64,000 bases of DNA, taken from contig QFMX01000003.1 in assembly GCA_003240625.1 (NCBI GenBank), positions 186,001 to 250,000 on the forward strand. The letters are read 5' to 3'. Every line of letters begins with the position of its first letter. Position 1 is the stretch's first letter. The position numbers were made by a program, and so were the translations under genes. The notes beneath the pieces are model-generated. The model worked only from the letters and a program-made list of their open reading frames with translations, ran no database searches and was not told the origin of the DNA. This stretch comes from Sphingomonas taxi. GTDB lineage: Bacteria > Pseudomonadota > Alphaproteobacteria > Sphingomonadales > Sphingomonadaceae. Below, in pieces: positions 41,681 to 50,873 of the stretch.

Positions 41681-42502
41681 ATGACCATTGCCGCCCGCAG
41701 TATCCTGTTCGTGCCCGGCGATCGCGCCGAGCGTTTCGACAAGGCGCGCGCGAGCGGCGCGGACATGGTGGTGATCGATCTCGAAGACGCCGTCCTGCCC
41801 GACCGCAAGGCCGCGGCGCGTGACACCGTCCATGATGCGCTCGCGGGCCTGACGGAACCGCGCTTCGTCGTGCGAGTGAACAGCCTGGATACCGCGTGGC
41901 ATGCCGACGACGTCCGCGCATTCGCGGGCCTGCCAGGCGTCGCGGGGCTGATGCTGCCCAAAGCCGACCGCGCGTCTGACTTTGTCGCGATGCACGAGGC
42001 CGCGGCGGGCAAGCCGCTTCATGCGCTGGTCGAAACCGTCTCGGCGATCCTCAACCTCGCCGACCTAGTCACCGCGCCCGGGCTCGCGCGGCTGTCGTTC
42101 GGCACGGTGGACTTCCAAGCCGATGCGGGCATCGACGGTGACGGCGCGGAGATCGACTATGTCCGCACGCAGATCGTCCTTCACTCACGCAACGCCGGGC
42201 TTGCCGCACCGGTCGACGGGGTCTCGACCGACCTCACCGACGACGCGGCGCTGGCCCGCGACACCGATCATGCGCGCCGCTTCGGCTTCGGCGGAAAACT
42301 CTGCGTCCACCCGCGTCAGGTCGGCATCGTCAACGCCGCCTTCCTCCCTTCCGATGCCGACATCGACTGGGCGACCCGCGTCATCGCCGCGATCGACGGT
42401 GCGTTCGGGGCCGTCGCTGTCGACGGCAAACTGATCGACAAACCCGTCGTCGACCGCGCCCGCCGCCTGCTCGAGGCGCATGCAGCGTTCCAAGCCGGCT
42501 GA
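41681..42502 (+). CDS. ccl: HpcH/HpaI (CitE-like) aldolase, probable citramalyl-CoA lyase
   Basis: A 273-residue TIM-barrel lyase of the CitE family. It should split citramalyl-CoA to acetyl-CoA and pyruvate, the final step of itaconate breakdown. Conserved residues are visible: SILFVPGDRAERFDKA (CoA-binding arginines), MVVIDLEDAVLPDRKAAAR (Asp-Glu-Asp region), a LHALVETVSAILNL segment with a metal-binding glutamate, LSFGTVDFQAD with a metal-binding aspartate, and KLCVHPRQV near the C-terminus. GAGGAT lies before ATG 41681, ten bases after the gntR stop. Malyl-CoA or methylmalyl-CoA lyase activity is the main alternative. Confidence 0.78.
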   Translation: MTIAARSILFVPGDRAERFDKARASGADMVVIDLEDAVLPDRKAAARDTVHDALAGLTEPRFVVRVNSLDTAWHADDVRAFAGLPGVAGLMLPKADRASDFVAMHEAAAGKPLHALVETVSAILNLADLVTAPGLARLSFGTVDFQADAGIDGDGAEIDYVRTQIVLHSRNAGLAAPVDGVSTDLTDDAALARDTDHARRFGFGGKLCVHPRQVGIVNAAFLPSDADIDWATRVIAAIDGAFGAVAVDGKLIDKPVVDRARRLLEAHAAFQAG

Positions 42503-42552
42503 TAGCGAAAACGGTCGGACGACGGGCTCTTCTCATCGTCTCAGTGGATCGC

Positions 42553-42569
42553 CGCGTCTGCGAGACGCG
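42553..42569. terminator. Hairpin between the convergent ccl and DUF885 genes
   Basis: CGCGTCT and AGACGCG form a perfect seven-base stem around GCG in the 98-base gap after ccl and after the opposing gene. It may terminate one or both transcripts; no T tract follows. Confidence 0.4.
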
Positions 42570-42600
42570 ATGTCATCGTCTCGCAACTGCCAATTGCCGC

Positions 42601-44412
42601 CTATTGCCGGTGCGCGGCGATGTACCGGCCGATCTGCTCGTCGAGCACATCCAGCGGTAGCGCGCCCTGATCCAGCACCGCTTCGTGGAAGTCGCGAATG
42701 TCGAAACGCGGCCCAAGTTCTCGCTCGGCCCGCGCCCGCAGCTCCGCGATCTTCAGCTCGCCGACCATGTAGCTCGTCGCCTGCCCCGGCCAATTGAAAT
42801 ACCGGTCGACTTCGCGCGCGACATCGGTGTCCGCGACCGAGCTGTTCGCCTTGAAATACGCGATAGCCTGTTCGCGGGTCCACCGCTTCGAGTGGATGCC
42901 GGTATCGAGCACCAGTCGGATCGCGCGCCATACCTGCAAAGACAGCATGCCGAACCGGCTATACGGATCCTTGTAGACGCCCATCTCGTTCGCCAGCCGC
43001 TCCGAATAGAGCCCCCAGCCCTCGACATAGGCGCCGTAGCCGCCGAACTTGCGGAACTTCGGGATGCCGGTCAGCTCCTGTTGGCGCGCAATCTGGAAAT
43101 GATGGCCCGGAGCGCCCTCATGTGCGGCGATACCGGCGACCTGCACCTTCTGCGTCTGGTTCATGTCGACCAGGTTGACGTAATAGATGCCGGGCCGCGA
43201 TCCGTCCGCCGACGGCGGGTTGTAGAATGCGGTCGACGCGGTGCCCTCGCGCCATTTCTCGACCGCGCGGACCTCCAGCGGCGCCTTGGGCAAGGTCCGG
43301 AAATATTTGGGCGCAACCGCCATCACCGATGCAATCACGCCGCGGGCGTCACCCAGATACTGTTCGCGACCGGCCTGTGTATTGGGATATTTGAACTGCG
43401 GATCGGTGCGAATCTTGGCGAAAAACTGCTCGAGCGTTCCCTGGAAGCCGACTTCGCGCTTGATCGCCTCCATCTCTTGCCGGATCGCGGCGACCTGCTT
43501 CAGGCCGAGATCGTGAATCTGGTCGGCGGTCAGGTCGGTCGTGGTCGAGGTCTTCAGCCGGTCTGCGTAATAGGCAGCGCCGTTCGGCAGGCTCCACGCC
43601 CCGAAATTGCCCTTCGATTGCGGCTCGATCGCATCGAGCGTCGCGAACAGCATGTCGTAGCCACGTCGAAACGGCCCGGTCAGCGCCGCACCCGCATCGC
43701 GCAACAGCGTCGCCTTCGTCGCGGCGGGCACGTTCAGCGCGCCAACTTTCTTGCGGAAATCCGCCATTAGGGTCGAGTCCGCATCACCGTCGAACGGCGC
43801 ACCGACCAGCACGGCGCGGGCATCGGCGCGGGCTGGCGCGAAATTGACCTTGTTCGGAATGATACCGGCTGCCGCCTGTTCGCGCATCGTCGCGGTGACC
43901 TCTCGCATCACCCGCTCGGTATCGCGCAGGCGGGCGATATAGGCCTGAGCATCCGCCAGCGTATCGACCTTATGATTATTGATCAGCAACACCGGAATGT
44001 CGCCGGCCGGGCTGCCGTTGGTCGACACCGGAAAGCGGAGCTTGCGGAACTGAAGCGACTGGCGGCCGCGTTCGACCTCATATTCGAACAATCGATAGCT
44101 GACGCGGGCGCTTTCGCCGAGTTGGTCGGGACGAAAGCGCGACTGCATCGCCTTCAACTGCCGCTCCGACAGCGCCTGCGCGCGGAGCGCCGCGGCATCG
44201 GTATAGTCGTCGAGGCGGTCGTAGTGCGTCTTTAGCCCGAGCTGCGTCAAAGACTCCGGGCTGAGATCGAGTTGCTGGTCGTACGCGTCGTCGAGGAATT
44301 TCAGCAGCGCCGCATCCTGCGCCGCCGTTGCCTGATCCTGGACCGGGACCGGCGCGGCGGCCTGGACGATCGGCAGCGCCGGCAACAGCAATAGGGCAAA
44401 GGCAAGACGCAT
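42601..44412 (-). CDS. DUF885-family secreted protein, probable metallopeptidase
   Basis: A 603-residue protein with a signal peptide (MRLAFALLLLPALPIVQAAA). The middle to C-terminal part holds the DUF885 hallmark AGIAAHEGAPGHHFQIA, an HE-x5-HH zinc-site-like motif, followed by GYGAYVEGWGLYSERL, a helix with a conserved glutamate, and SYMVGELKI. The family is related to M3/M32-like gluzincin peptidases, but substrates are unknown. ATG 44412 follows AGGAG by six bases; upstream codons lack a site. It is convergent with the lyase gene and stands alone. Confidence 0.85.
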   Translation of the reverse strand: MRLAFALLLLPALPIVQAAAPVPVQDQATAAQDAALLKFLDDAYDQQLDLSPESLTQLGLKTHYDRLDDYTDAAALRAQALSERQLKAMQSRFRPDQLGESARVSYRLFEYEVERGRQSLQFRKLRFPVSTNGSPAGDIPVLLINNHKVDTLADAQAYIARLRDTERVMREVTATMREQAAAGIIPNKVNFAPARADARAVLVGAPFDGDADSTLMADFRKKVGALNVPAATKATLLRDAGAALTGPFRRGYDMLFATLDAIEPQSKGNFGAWSLPNGAAYYADRLKTSTTTDLTADQIHDLGLKQVAAIRQEMEAIKREVGFQGTLEQFFAKIRTDPQFKYPNTQAGREQYLGDARGVIASVMAVAPKYFRTLPKAPLEVRAVEKWREGTASTAFYNPPSADGSRPGIYYVNLVDMNQTQKVQVAGIAAHEGAPGHHFQIARQQELTGIPKFRKFGGYGAYVEGWGLYSERLANEMGVYKDPYSRFGMLSLQVWRAIRLVLDTGIHSKRWTREQAIAYFKANSSVADTDVAREVDRYFNWPGQATSYMVGELKIAELRARAERELGPRFDIRDFHEAVLDQGALPLDVLDEQIGRYIAAHRQ

Positions 44413-44529
44413 CAGATTCTCCTGTCGAATGCTCGCTTGTCGCGCGCTACTCCGATCGACGCAATCGTCTGCGGTCAGCCGCAATCCAAATCGACAGGCT
44501 TATGCGGGCGAAACGGTGTAGCTCCAGCC

Positions 44530-45273
44530 TCATGCCAAGGTTCGACGGTAGAATTCCAGTGTCAGGCCCATTGCTTGCAGGAACAGCGCGGGATCGTATC
44601 GCGGCCCCTCGTCTCGCAGGAACGCATGCTGTGCATTGAGTTCATGCCACTCATAGGCCGCCCCGACCTCTTCGAGCCGTCCGCGGATCGTCTCCCGGCC
44701 GGCATAGGGAACATGCGGATCCTGACGCCCCCAGACGAACATGATTTCGGCCTCCAATTCGGCCATGCGCCTTAGGCTATCGTCGGACCGCCCCTCGCCC
44801 AGCGTGCCCGAATGGATGTCTGTCGGATAGAAGCAGGCGGACGCGGACACGCGCGGATCGAGCGCTGCGCGATAGGCAAGGTGACCGCCGAGACATACGC
44901 CGAACGTCGCCAGCCTGCCGTTGCAGGCCGGGTGTCCCAGAAGAGCGGTCAAGCCGGCTTCCGCATCGGCATCGAACGCGGCAACGGGCTTGGTAATCTT
45001 CAGCGCATTGCCTCGATCCGTGCCGGTCGTATCGTAATTCAGCGCCGTCCCCGCCGGCTCATACTCGTGATAGACCTCCGGAACGGCGACGACATAGCCG
45101 TTTCCAGCGAGCATCGCCGCCAGCCGACGGATCGGCGCCGTCACCTGATAGATTTCCGAAAACAGGAGCAGACCGGGGAAACGCTCCTCGATCGCCGGCC
45201 GAAACAGATGCATCCGCATCGGGCCGCTGCCGGGCACGTCGACATCCAGTGCCTCGTCGCTACGCAAGATCAT
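44530..45273 (-). CDS. Dienelactone hydrolase-family protein
   Basis: A 247-residue alpha/beta hydrolase. The catalytic triad is Cys127 in GVCLGGH, Asp185 in GRQDPHVP and His216 in NAQHAFLRDEG; Glu40 in FSEIYQV matches the glutamate that tunes the cysteine in dienelactone hydrolase. Such enzymes open lactones in chlorocatechol and aromatic degradation, though many relatives have other substrates. ATG 45273 follows GAGGA; the long frame upstream is out of context. It is divergent from the AraC-type gene with 268 bases between them. Confidence 0.87.
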   Translation of the reverse strand: MILRSDEALDVDVPGSGPMRMHLFRPAIEERFPGLLLFSEIYQVTAPIRRLAAMLAGNGYVVAVPEVYHEYEPAGTALNYDTTGTDRGNALKITKPVAAFDADAEAGLTALLGHPACNGRLATFGVCLGGHLAYRAALDPRVSASACFYPTDIHSGTLGEGRSDDSLRRMAELEAEIMFVWGRQDPHVPYAGRETIRGRLEEVGAAYEWHELNAQHAFLRDEGPRYDPALFLQAMGLTLEFYRRTLA

Positions 45274-45541
45274 CCGCTTATCCTCATGCCGGTACCGAAC
45301 AAAATTCCGGTCGCCATACAGGCTATCCGGTAATCCTGGACAGCCATCGCAGCAGGAATGTTGGCCTACGGCGATGGCGATGGCGATGACGACGAGCGAC
45401 CAACGGGCCGAGGCCACGGCGTACTGCCCATCCGGCAGGTCGCGAGAGGTTCGCAAACCGTCCGTGAGGCGCAGCCATACTGGACAGACCGAGCACATCA
45501 TGGTTTTCGCGCGCAATGCCTAGCAATACCCTGCGTCGCCG

Positions 45542-46591
45542 GTGATCCCGCAGCTCGACCTGTTGTTTCGTGGCGGTGCCACCGGGTTGCTGCTGCTGGC
45601 GGCGGTGGTGTTTGCGCGCGCGCCGGCGTCTTTGCCGAGTCGGTTCGGGCTGGCGCTGACGCTGTGCACCGTGGTCGGCACGCTGGCGGGATTGCCGCAT
45701 GCACCGAGCGCGTTCGATCCGCTGCTCGATCTGAGTTCGAACGCCGCGATCCCGTTGTTCTGGCTGTTCGCGCGCGCGTGGTTCGACGATGCGTTTCGTC
45801 CGAAACCCGTCGATATGGCGCTGGCGACGGCGTTCCTATGCTGCACGCTGTACGCCAGCCTCGAGGGGCGCGGGCTGGCGGCACCGATCGAAGGGCTGGA
45901 TATCGCGATCTACATCGGCGGGATGGCGTTCGCGATCCATGCGCAGTGGCTGGCATGGCGCAACCGGCAGGGCGATCTTGTCGAGGCGCGACGGCAGGCG
46001 CGGACGATCTTCGTCGTATCGGTCGGGCTCATCATCCTGTGGCTGCTCGGCAGCGAGATCGTCGGACGGCTGACGCATCACCTAGCGCTGTCCGGCATGG
46101 CGGCGGCGGTGGGATTGTTCATGGGGGCGTTCGTCATCAGCGCGCTGCTGTTCGGGCTGCGCCATCCGGAAGTCTTTCCGAGCGCGGCGCCGGGCACCGC
46201 GGTCGGCGAGGTGCAGGCGGCGACCGTGGCGCCCGAACCGCTCGACGCCGCGCTGGGGCAGAGTCTCGCGCGGATGATGACGCAAGACCGTGCCTATCGC
46301 GATCCCGACCTGACGATCGGGATGATCGCCGCGCGCGTCGAGACGCCGGAATATCGCGTGCGGCGGCATATCAATGGCGGCTTGGGCTATCGCAACGTCA
46401 GCGATTATCTCAACGAACACCGTATCGCCGAAGTTCGCAGCGCGCTGGCCGACCGGGCGCAGGCGGATGTGCCGATCCTGACGATCGCGATGGACGCGGG
46501 CTTCGGAAGCCTCGTGATGTTCAACCGCGTGTTCAAGGAACGACTGGGCGAAACCCCGAGCGCGTTTCGGCGACGGCACCTCGACGGCTAA
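45542..46591 (+). CDS. Membrane-anchored AraC-family regulator
   Basis: A 349-residue protein with about six or seven hydrophobic helices in residues 5-205 (for example GATGLLLLAAVVFA, AIPLFWLFARAW, IFVVSVGLIILWLLG and AAAVGLFMGAFVISALLFGL) and a C-terminal AraC HTH (about 245-345), with the second-HTH signature ILTIAMDAGFGSLVMFNRVFKERLGETPSAFR. The layout is a membrane sensor joined directly to a DNA-binding domain. GTG 45542 is the start. It precedes the RND efflux operon, separated by a strong palindrome, and is divergent from the dienelactone hydrolase gene; either could be its target. Confidence 0.87.
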   Translation: MIPQLDLLFRGGATGLLLLAAVVFARAPASLPSRFGLALTLCTVVGTLAGLPHAPSAFDPLLDLSSNAAIPLFWLFARAWFDDAFRPKPVDMALATAFLCCTLYASLEGRGLAAPIEGLDIAIYIGGMAFAIHAQWLAWRNRQGDLVEARRQARTIFVVSVGLIILWLLGSEIVGRLTHHLALSGMAAAVGLFMGAFVISALLFGLRHPEVFPSAAPGTAVGEVQAATVAPEPLDAALGQSLARMMTQDRAYRDPDLTIGMIAARVETPEYRVRRHINGGLGYRNVSDYLNEHRIAEVRSALADRAQADVPILTIAMDAGFGSLVMFNRVFKERLGETPSAFRRRHLDG

Positions 46592-46597
46592 GTGAAG

Positions 46598-46648
46598 CCG
46601 GTTTTCAGGACCGCAAACCGGTCGTTTTCGAAAACGACTGGTCGGTTT
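46598..46648. promoter_or_regulatory. Perfect palindrome and nested inverted repeats before the RND operon
   Basis: GTCGTTTTCGAAAACGAC (46621-46638) is an 18-base perfect palindrome. It is flanked by AAACCG (46615-46620) and CGGTTT (46643-46648) in opposite orientation, and CCGGTTT (46598-46604) can pair with AAACCGG (46615-46621) across ten bases. The loopless core suggests an operator; the CCGGTTT hairpin just after the AraC stop, followed by TTTT, could also be a terminator. Confidence 0.55.
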
Positions 46649-46715
46649 CGAGGATCGGCAGGCCAGGATCAGCCCGGATCGGCAGGGCGACCGCGTTCAC
46701 CAACGGGACGCGACG

Positions 46716-47819
46716 ATGCCGAAGATTTTCCCCACGACCACCGGGCTGATTGCCGCCGGTCTGACCCTGTTATCATGCGCCGGCTGCGCGTCGGAGCCGG
46801 TCGCATCGCCTGCGCCGGACGGTACGCTGGTCGATGTCGTCACGATCCATCGTGCCGGCGGCCGGACCTCGTCCTTCGACGGCGTCCTGCGACCCCGTCG
46901 CGATATCGCGCTCGGGTTCAAGACCGGCGGCCGCGTGCTCGCCTTGACGGTACAGGTCGGCGATCACGTCCGTGCCGGGCAGGTGCTCGCCCGCCTGACG
47001 CGGACCGAGGCGATCGCCGATGCCGGGCAGGCGCGCGCCGAACTGGCCGCCGCCACCGCCGAGGCGATCCGGGCCGGCGATGCGGCGCGGCGCGCTTCCG
47101 GGCTCGACGGGATCGGCGCACTGTCGGCAGCGGACGTCCATGACCGCGCGCTGACCGCAAGCGCCGCGGCGGCGAAGCGCGACGCGGCGCGCGCAGCATT
47201 CGAACGCAGCCGTGTCACGCTCGCGGACGCCGTGCTAGTCGCGCCCGAAGACGGCGTGGTGACCGAACGCGCCGCCGAATCGGGCATGGTTGTCGATGCC
47301 GGTGGCGTCGTCGTCCGGCTCGCGGCAGGCGGCCCCGAAATCGAGATTCGCCTGCCCGAGCACGTGCGCCTGGCCGGCGGCACGATGGCGGACGTCAGCT
47401 TCTGGTCCGCGCCGGATACGATCGCCGAGGCGCGGATGAGGCTCGTCGGCCCCACGGCGGACGGCACGCTGCGGTTGCGGACCGCGCGGTTCACGGTGCT
47501 GGGCGACGTATCGGCGATCCCGTTCAACAGTTCGGCGACGCTCACCTTGCGGCTGCCCGATCCCAAGGCGACGATCCGCGTGCCGCTGACCGCGCTCGGC
47601 GCGCAGGGGAGCCAGCCGCATGTCTGGACGCTGTCGAGCGGTGCCAACGGGGGCGGCAACCGCGCCCACCGCCAGCCGGTGCATCTGGTCGAGCTGCGCG
47701 GTGACGATGCGATCGTCTCCGGCCTGCCCGATGGCGAACGGATCGTCGCGAGCGGGGGCGATACGCTGTCGGAAGGACAGCATGTCGTCGTGGCCGGCAG
47801 CGTCGCGGGCGGCAACTGA
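46716..47819 (+). CDS. RND efflux periplasmic adaptor (lipoprotein)
   Basis: A 367-residue membrane fusion protein. The N-terminal signal ends in LLSCAGC, a probable lipid-attachment site. The lipoyl half begins GFKTGGRVLALTVQVGDHVRAGQVLARL, a short alanine-rich alpha-hairpin follows (about 95-170), then the second half VTLADAVLVAPEDGVVTERAAESGMVVDAG and a beta-barrel domain. It links the RND pump encoded next (3-base gap) to the outer-membrane factor. No clear Shine-Dalgarno precedes ATG 46716. The substrate is not predictable. Confidence 0.87.
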   Translation: MPKIFPTTTGLIAAGLTLLSCAGCASEPVASPAPDGTLVDVVTIHRAGGRTSSFDGVLRPRRDIALGFKTGGRVLALTVQVGDHVRAGQVLARLTRTEAIADAGQARAELAAATAEAIRAGDAARRASGLDGIGALSAADVHDRALTASAAAAKRDAARAAFERSRVTLADAVLVAPEDGVVTERAAESGMVVDAGGVVVRLAAGGPEIEIRLPEHVRLAGGTMADVSFWSAPDTIAEARMRLVGPTADGTLRLRTARFTVLGDVSAIPFNSSATLTLRLPDPKATIRVPLTALGAQGSQPHVWTLSSGANGGGNRAHRQPVHLVELRGDDAIVSGLPDGERIVASGGDTLSEGQHVVVAGSVAGGN

Positions 47820-47822
47820 GCG

Positions 47823-50800
47823 ATGGACCGCTTCAATTTGTCACGCTGGGCGATCCGCCATCCCGCGCTCGTCGGCTTCCTGATCGCGCTGCTGTTCGCC
47901 GCCGGCACCGCGCAATTCTTCGCGCTCGGTCGCGATGAGGATCCGAGCTTTACTCTGAAAGAGATGATCGTCGCCGCGGCATGGCCCGGCGCGACGCCCG
48001 CGCAGATGCAGGCGCAGGTCGCGGGACCGATCGAACGCCGGCTGCGCGCGACCGAAGACCTCGACTTCCTCCAGACCTATTGCGTCGATGGCCACTGCGT
48101 CATCCACGTCTCGCTGACCGACGGCGCGCCGAAGGACCGCGTGCCGGTGATCTGGCAACAGGTGCGCAAGCGGCTGAAGGATATCGAGCCCGATCTGCCC
48201 GCCGGCGCGTCGGTCGCCGCGGATGACGATTATGCCGACGTCTACGGCTATGTCTTCACGCTGACCGGCGCGGACAATGCGCGGTTGGTCACGCTGGCCG
48301 AGCAGGCGCGCGACGCGATGCTGCGCGTGCCCGGCGCTGGCAAGGCGCAGATCACCGGCGAAATCCCGCGCAAGCTGTTCGTCGATCTCGACAGCCGCCG
48401 GCTCGCCGCGATGGGCGTGTCGCCGGGCGCGATCGCGCAGGCGCTGGCGAAACGCACCAGCGTCGCGCCATCCGGCGTCGCGGAACGATCGATGCGGGTG
48501 CCCGTGCGGATCGGCGGTGCGGTCGATGGCGTGGATACGGTCGAGGACACCGCCGGTGCTGCGGCGAACGGCACGGTGAAGGTCGGCGATATCGGGGTGG
48601 TGAGCAACGGCTATGCCGATCCGCCCGACGGGCTGGTCCGCCACGCGGCAAAGCCCGCGGCGGTGCTGGCGATCGCGATGGCACCCGGGGCCGACGGCCT
48701 CGGCTTCGGCAAGCGGCTGTCGAAGGTCGCCGCCGAGTTCGGGCGCACCCTGCCAGCCGGGGTCAAGCTGACGCAGGTCGAGGACCAGAGCCAGAATATC
48801 CGTGAGGCGGTCGACGCGTTCCTGATCAAATTCTTCTGCGCGCTGACGGTGGTGCTGATCGTCGCGTTCGTGACGTTGGGGTGGCGGACCGGCGTGGTGG
48901 TCGCGCTGTCGGTACCGCTGACGCTGGCGATCGTCGCGCTGTTCATGGGGGCGAGCGGGATCGGACTTGAGCGGATCTCGCTTGGGGCACTGATCCTGTC
49001 GCTCGGGCTGCTGGTGGACGATGCGATCATCAGCGTCGAGGCGATGGTCGTTCAGCTCGAAAAGGGCGCGACGCGGGCCGATGCCGCCGCTTATGCGTGG
49101 ACGCACACCGCGTTTCCGATGCTGACGGGGACGCTGCTGACGATCGTCGGCTTCCTGCCGGTCGGGTTCGCGCAATCGACCACCAGCGAATATGCCGGCG
49201 GGATCTTCTGGGTGACCGGGTCGGCATTGCTGGTCAGCTGGGTCGTCGCGGTGGTGTTCACGCCGTATCTGGGCGTGCGGCTGCTGCCCGAGGCGGTCTC
49301 GCACCACAATCCAGACGCGATGTACGACACGCCGGTCTATCGGCGGCTGCGCAAGCTGGTCGATGCGTGCATGGCGCGGCGCAAGACGGTGGTCGCGGTG
49401 ACGGCGGCGCTGCTGGTGGCGAGCCTCGCGGGCGCGATGCTGGTGCGGCAGCAATTCTTTCCCACGTCGGATCGCCCCGAGATCATCGTCGACGTCAGCC
49501 TGCGCCCCGGCGCGTCGCTGTCCGCCACGTCGGCGGCGGTGAAGCGGATCGAGGCGGGGATCGTGCAGGACCGCGATGTCGCGCAGGTCGACAGCTATAT
49601 CGGGCAGGGCTCGCCGCGCTTCTATCTGCCCTACGGCCCGTCTTTGCCCGATCCCGCGACCGCGACGATGGTGCTGGTGGCGACCGATCTCCACGCGCGC
49701 GAACGCGTGATCGCGCGGTTGCTGGCGAACCATGCGGCACCCGAGGCCAAGCTCCATGTCCGCCGCCTGTCGCTCGGGCCGAGCGCCGGCTTCCCCGTGC
49801 AATATCGCGTGATCGGCCCCGATCCGGAGACGCTGCGGAAGATTGCGGCGCGGATCGAGGCGGTGCTGCGCGCGACGCCGGGAACGACCGCGGTGCAGGC
49901 CGATTGGGGGACGCCGTCGGTCGCGATGCGGCTCGATCTCGATAGCGATCGGGTCGGGCGGTTGGGCCTCGATCGCGCGCAGCTGGCGGGCGAGGTCGCG
50001 ACGATGCTGTCGGGCCAGCCGGCGGGCGAGGTGCTCCGCGGGACCAAGCGGATCGGCATCGTCGTGCGCGGCACGGCGGCGGATCGCGACGATCCGGGGC
50101 GGCTCGGCGACATGGCCGTCAGCATGCCCGGTGGTCCGGTGCCGCTCGGTCAGGTTGCGCGGATCGGCGTGACCACCGAACAGCCGATCATGTGGACGCG
50201 CGACGGTGCGCTGTGCATGACCGTGCAGGCGGACATGACCGGCGACGTGCAGGCCTCCGAAATCGTCGATGCCGCAGCAGCACGCGTGGCTGCGATCGCC
50301 GCATCGCTCCCCGCCGGCTACCGGATCGAGGACGGCGGCGACGGCGAATTGTCCGCCAAGGCGAACGACGCGATCTACGCGCTGTTGCCGATCACCTTCG
50401 GGCTGATGCTCCTGCTGCTGATGATCCAGCTGCAGAGCATCGGGCGCACGCTGCTGGTGCTGACGACCGCGCCGCTCGGGGTGATCGGCGCGGTGGCGGC
50501 GCTGGTGCTGACGGGTGCGCCGTTCGGGTTCGTCGCGCTGCTCGGGCTGATCGCGCTCGCCGGAATGATCATGCGGAATTCGATCATCCTGGTCGATCAG
50601 GTGCAGCATAATCAGGCCGAGGGCATGGACCTGCACGCGGCGATCGTCGCCGCGACGATCGGCCGCTCGCGCCCGGTCGTGCTGACCGCGCTGGCGGCGG
50701 TGCTCGCGTTCATTCCGCTGTGTTTCAACATCTTCTGGGGGCCGATGGCGATCGTCATGATCGGCGGGCTGATCGGCGCGACGATCCTGACGCTGGTCGC

Positions 50801-50873
50801 GCTGCCCGCGCTGTACGCGCTCGCCTTCGATCGCAAATCCGGCCTTCCGCAGCAGGACCACCACGATGCATGA
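47823..50873 (+). CDS. RND-family multidrug efflux permease (AcrB/MdtB superfamily)
   Basis: A 1016-residue, 12-helix inner-membrane proton-driven pump. The N-terminus has the RND start pattern SRWAIRHPALVGFLIALLFAAGTAQFFALGRDEDP, and two large periplasmic loops separate helices 1-2 and 7-8. Helix 4 carries the proton-relay motif LGALILSLGLLVDDAIISVEAM with two aspartates; the second half has LLGLIALAGMIMRNSIILVDQV. Length and two-fold repeat are standard for the HAE-RND class. It sits between its adaptor and its own outer-membrane factor, with an eight-base overlap with the latter. Confidence 0.93.
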   Translation: MDRFNLSRWAIRHPALVGFLIALLFAAGTAQFFALGRDEDPSFTLKEMIVAAAWPGATPAQMQAQVAGPIERRLRATEDLDFLQTYCVDGHCVIHVSLTDGAPKDRVPVIWQQVRKRLKDIEPDLPAGASVAADDDYADVYGYVFTLTGADNARLVTLAEQARDAMLRVPGAGKAQITGEIPRKLFVDLDSRRLAAMGVSPGAIAQALAKRTSVAPSGVAERSMRVPVRIGGAVDGVDTVEDTAGAAANGTVKVGDIGVVSNGYADPPDGLVRHAAKPAAVLAIAMAPGADGLGFGKRLSKVAAEFGRTLPAGVKLTQVEDQSQNIREAVDAFLIKFFCALTVVLIVAFVTLGWRTGVVVALSVPLTLAIVALFMGASGIGLERISLGALILSLGLLVDDAIISVEAMVVQLEKGATRADAAAYAWTHTAFPMLTGTLLTIVGFLPVGFAQSTTSEYAGGIFWVTGSALLVSWVVAVVFTPYLGVRLLPEAVSHHNPDAMYDTPVYRRLRKLVDACMARRKTVVAVTAALLVASLAGAMLVRQQFFPTSDRPEIIVDVSLRPGASLSATSAAVKRIEAGIVQDRDVAQVDSYIGQGSPRFYLPYGPSLPDPATATMVLVATDLHARERVIARLLANHAAPEAKLHVRRLSLGPSAGFPVQYRVIGPDPETLRKIAARIEAVLRATPGTTAVQADWGTPSVAMRLDLDSDRVGRLGLDRAQLAGEVATMLSGQPAGEVLRGTKRIGIVVRGTAADRDDPGRLGDMAVSMPGGPVPLGQVARIGVTTEQPIMWTRDGALCMTVQADMTGDVQASEIVDAAAARVAAIAASLPAGYRIEDGGDGELSAKANDAIYALLPITFGLMLLLLMIQLQSIGRTLLVLTTAPLGVIGAVAALVLTGAPFGFVALLGLIALAGMIMRNSIILVDQVQHNQAEGMDLHAAIVAATIGRSRPVVLTALAAVLAFIPLCFNIFWGPMAIVMIGGLIGATILTLVALPALYALAFDRKSGLPQQDHHDA

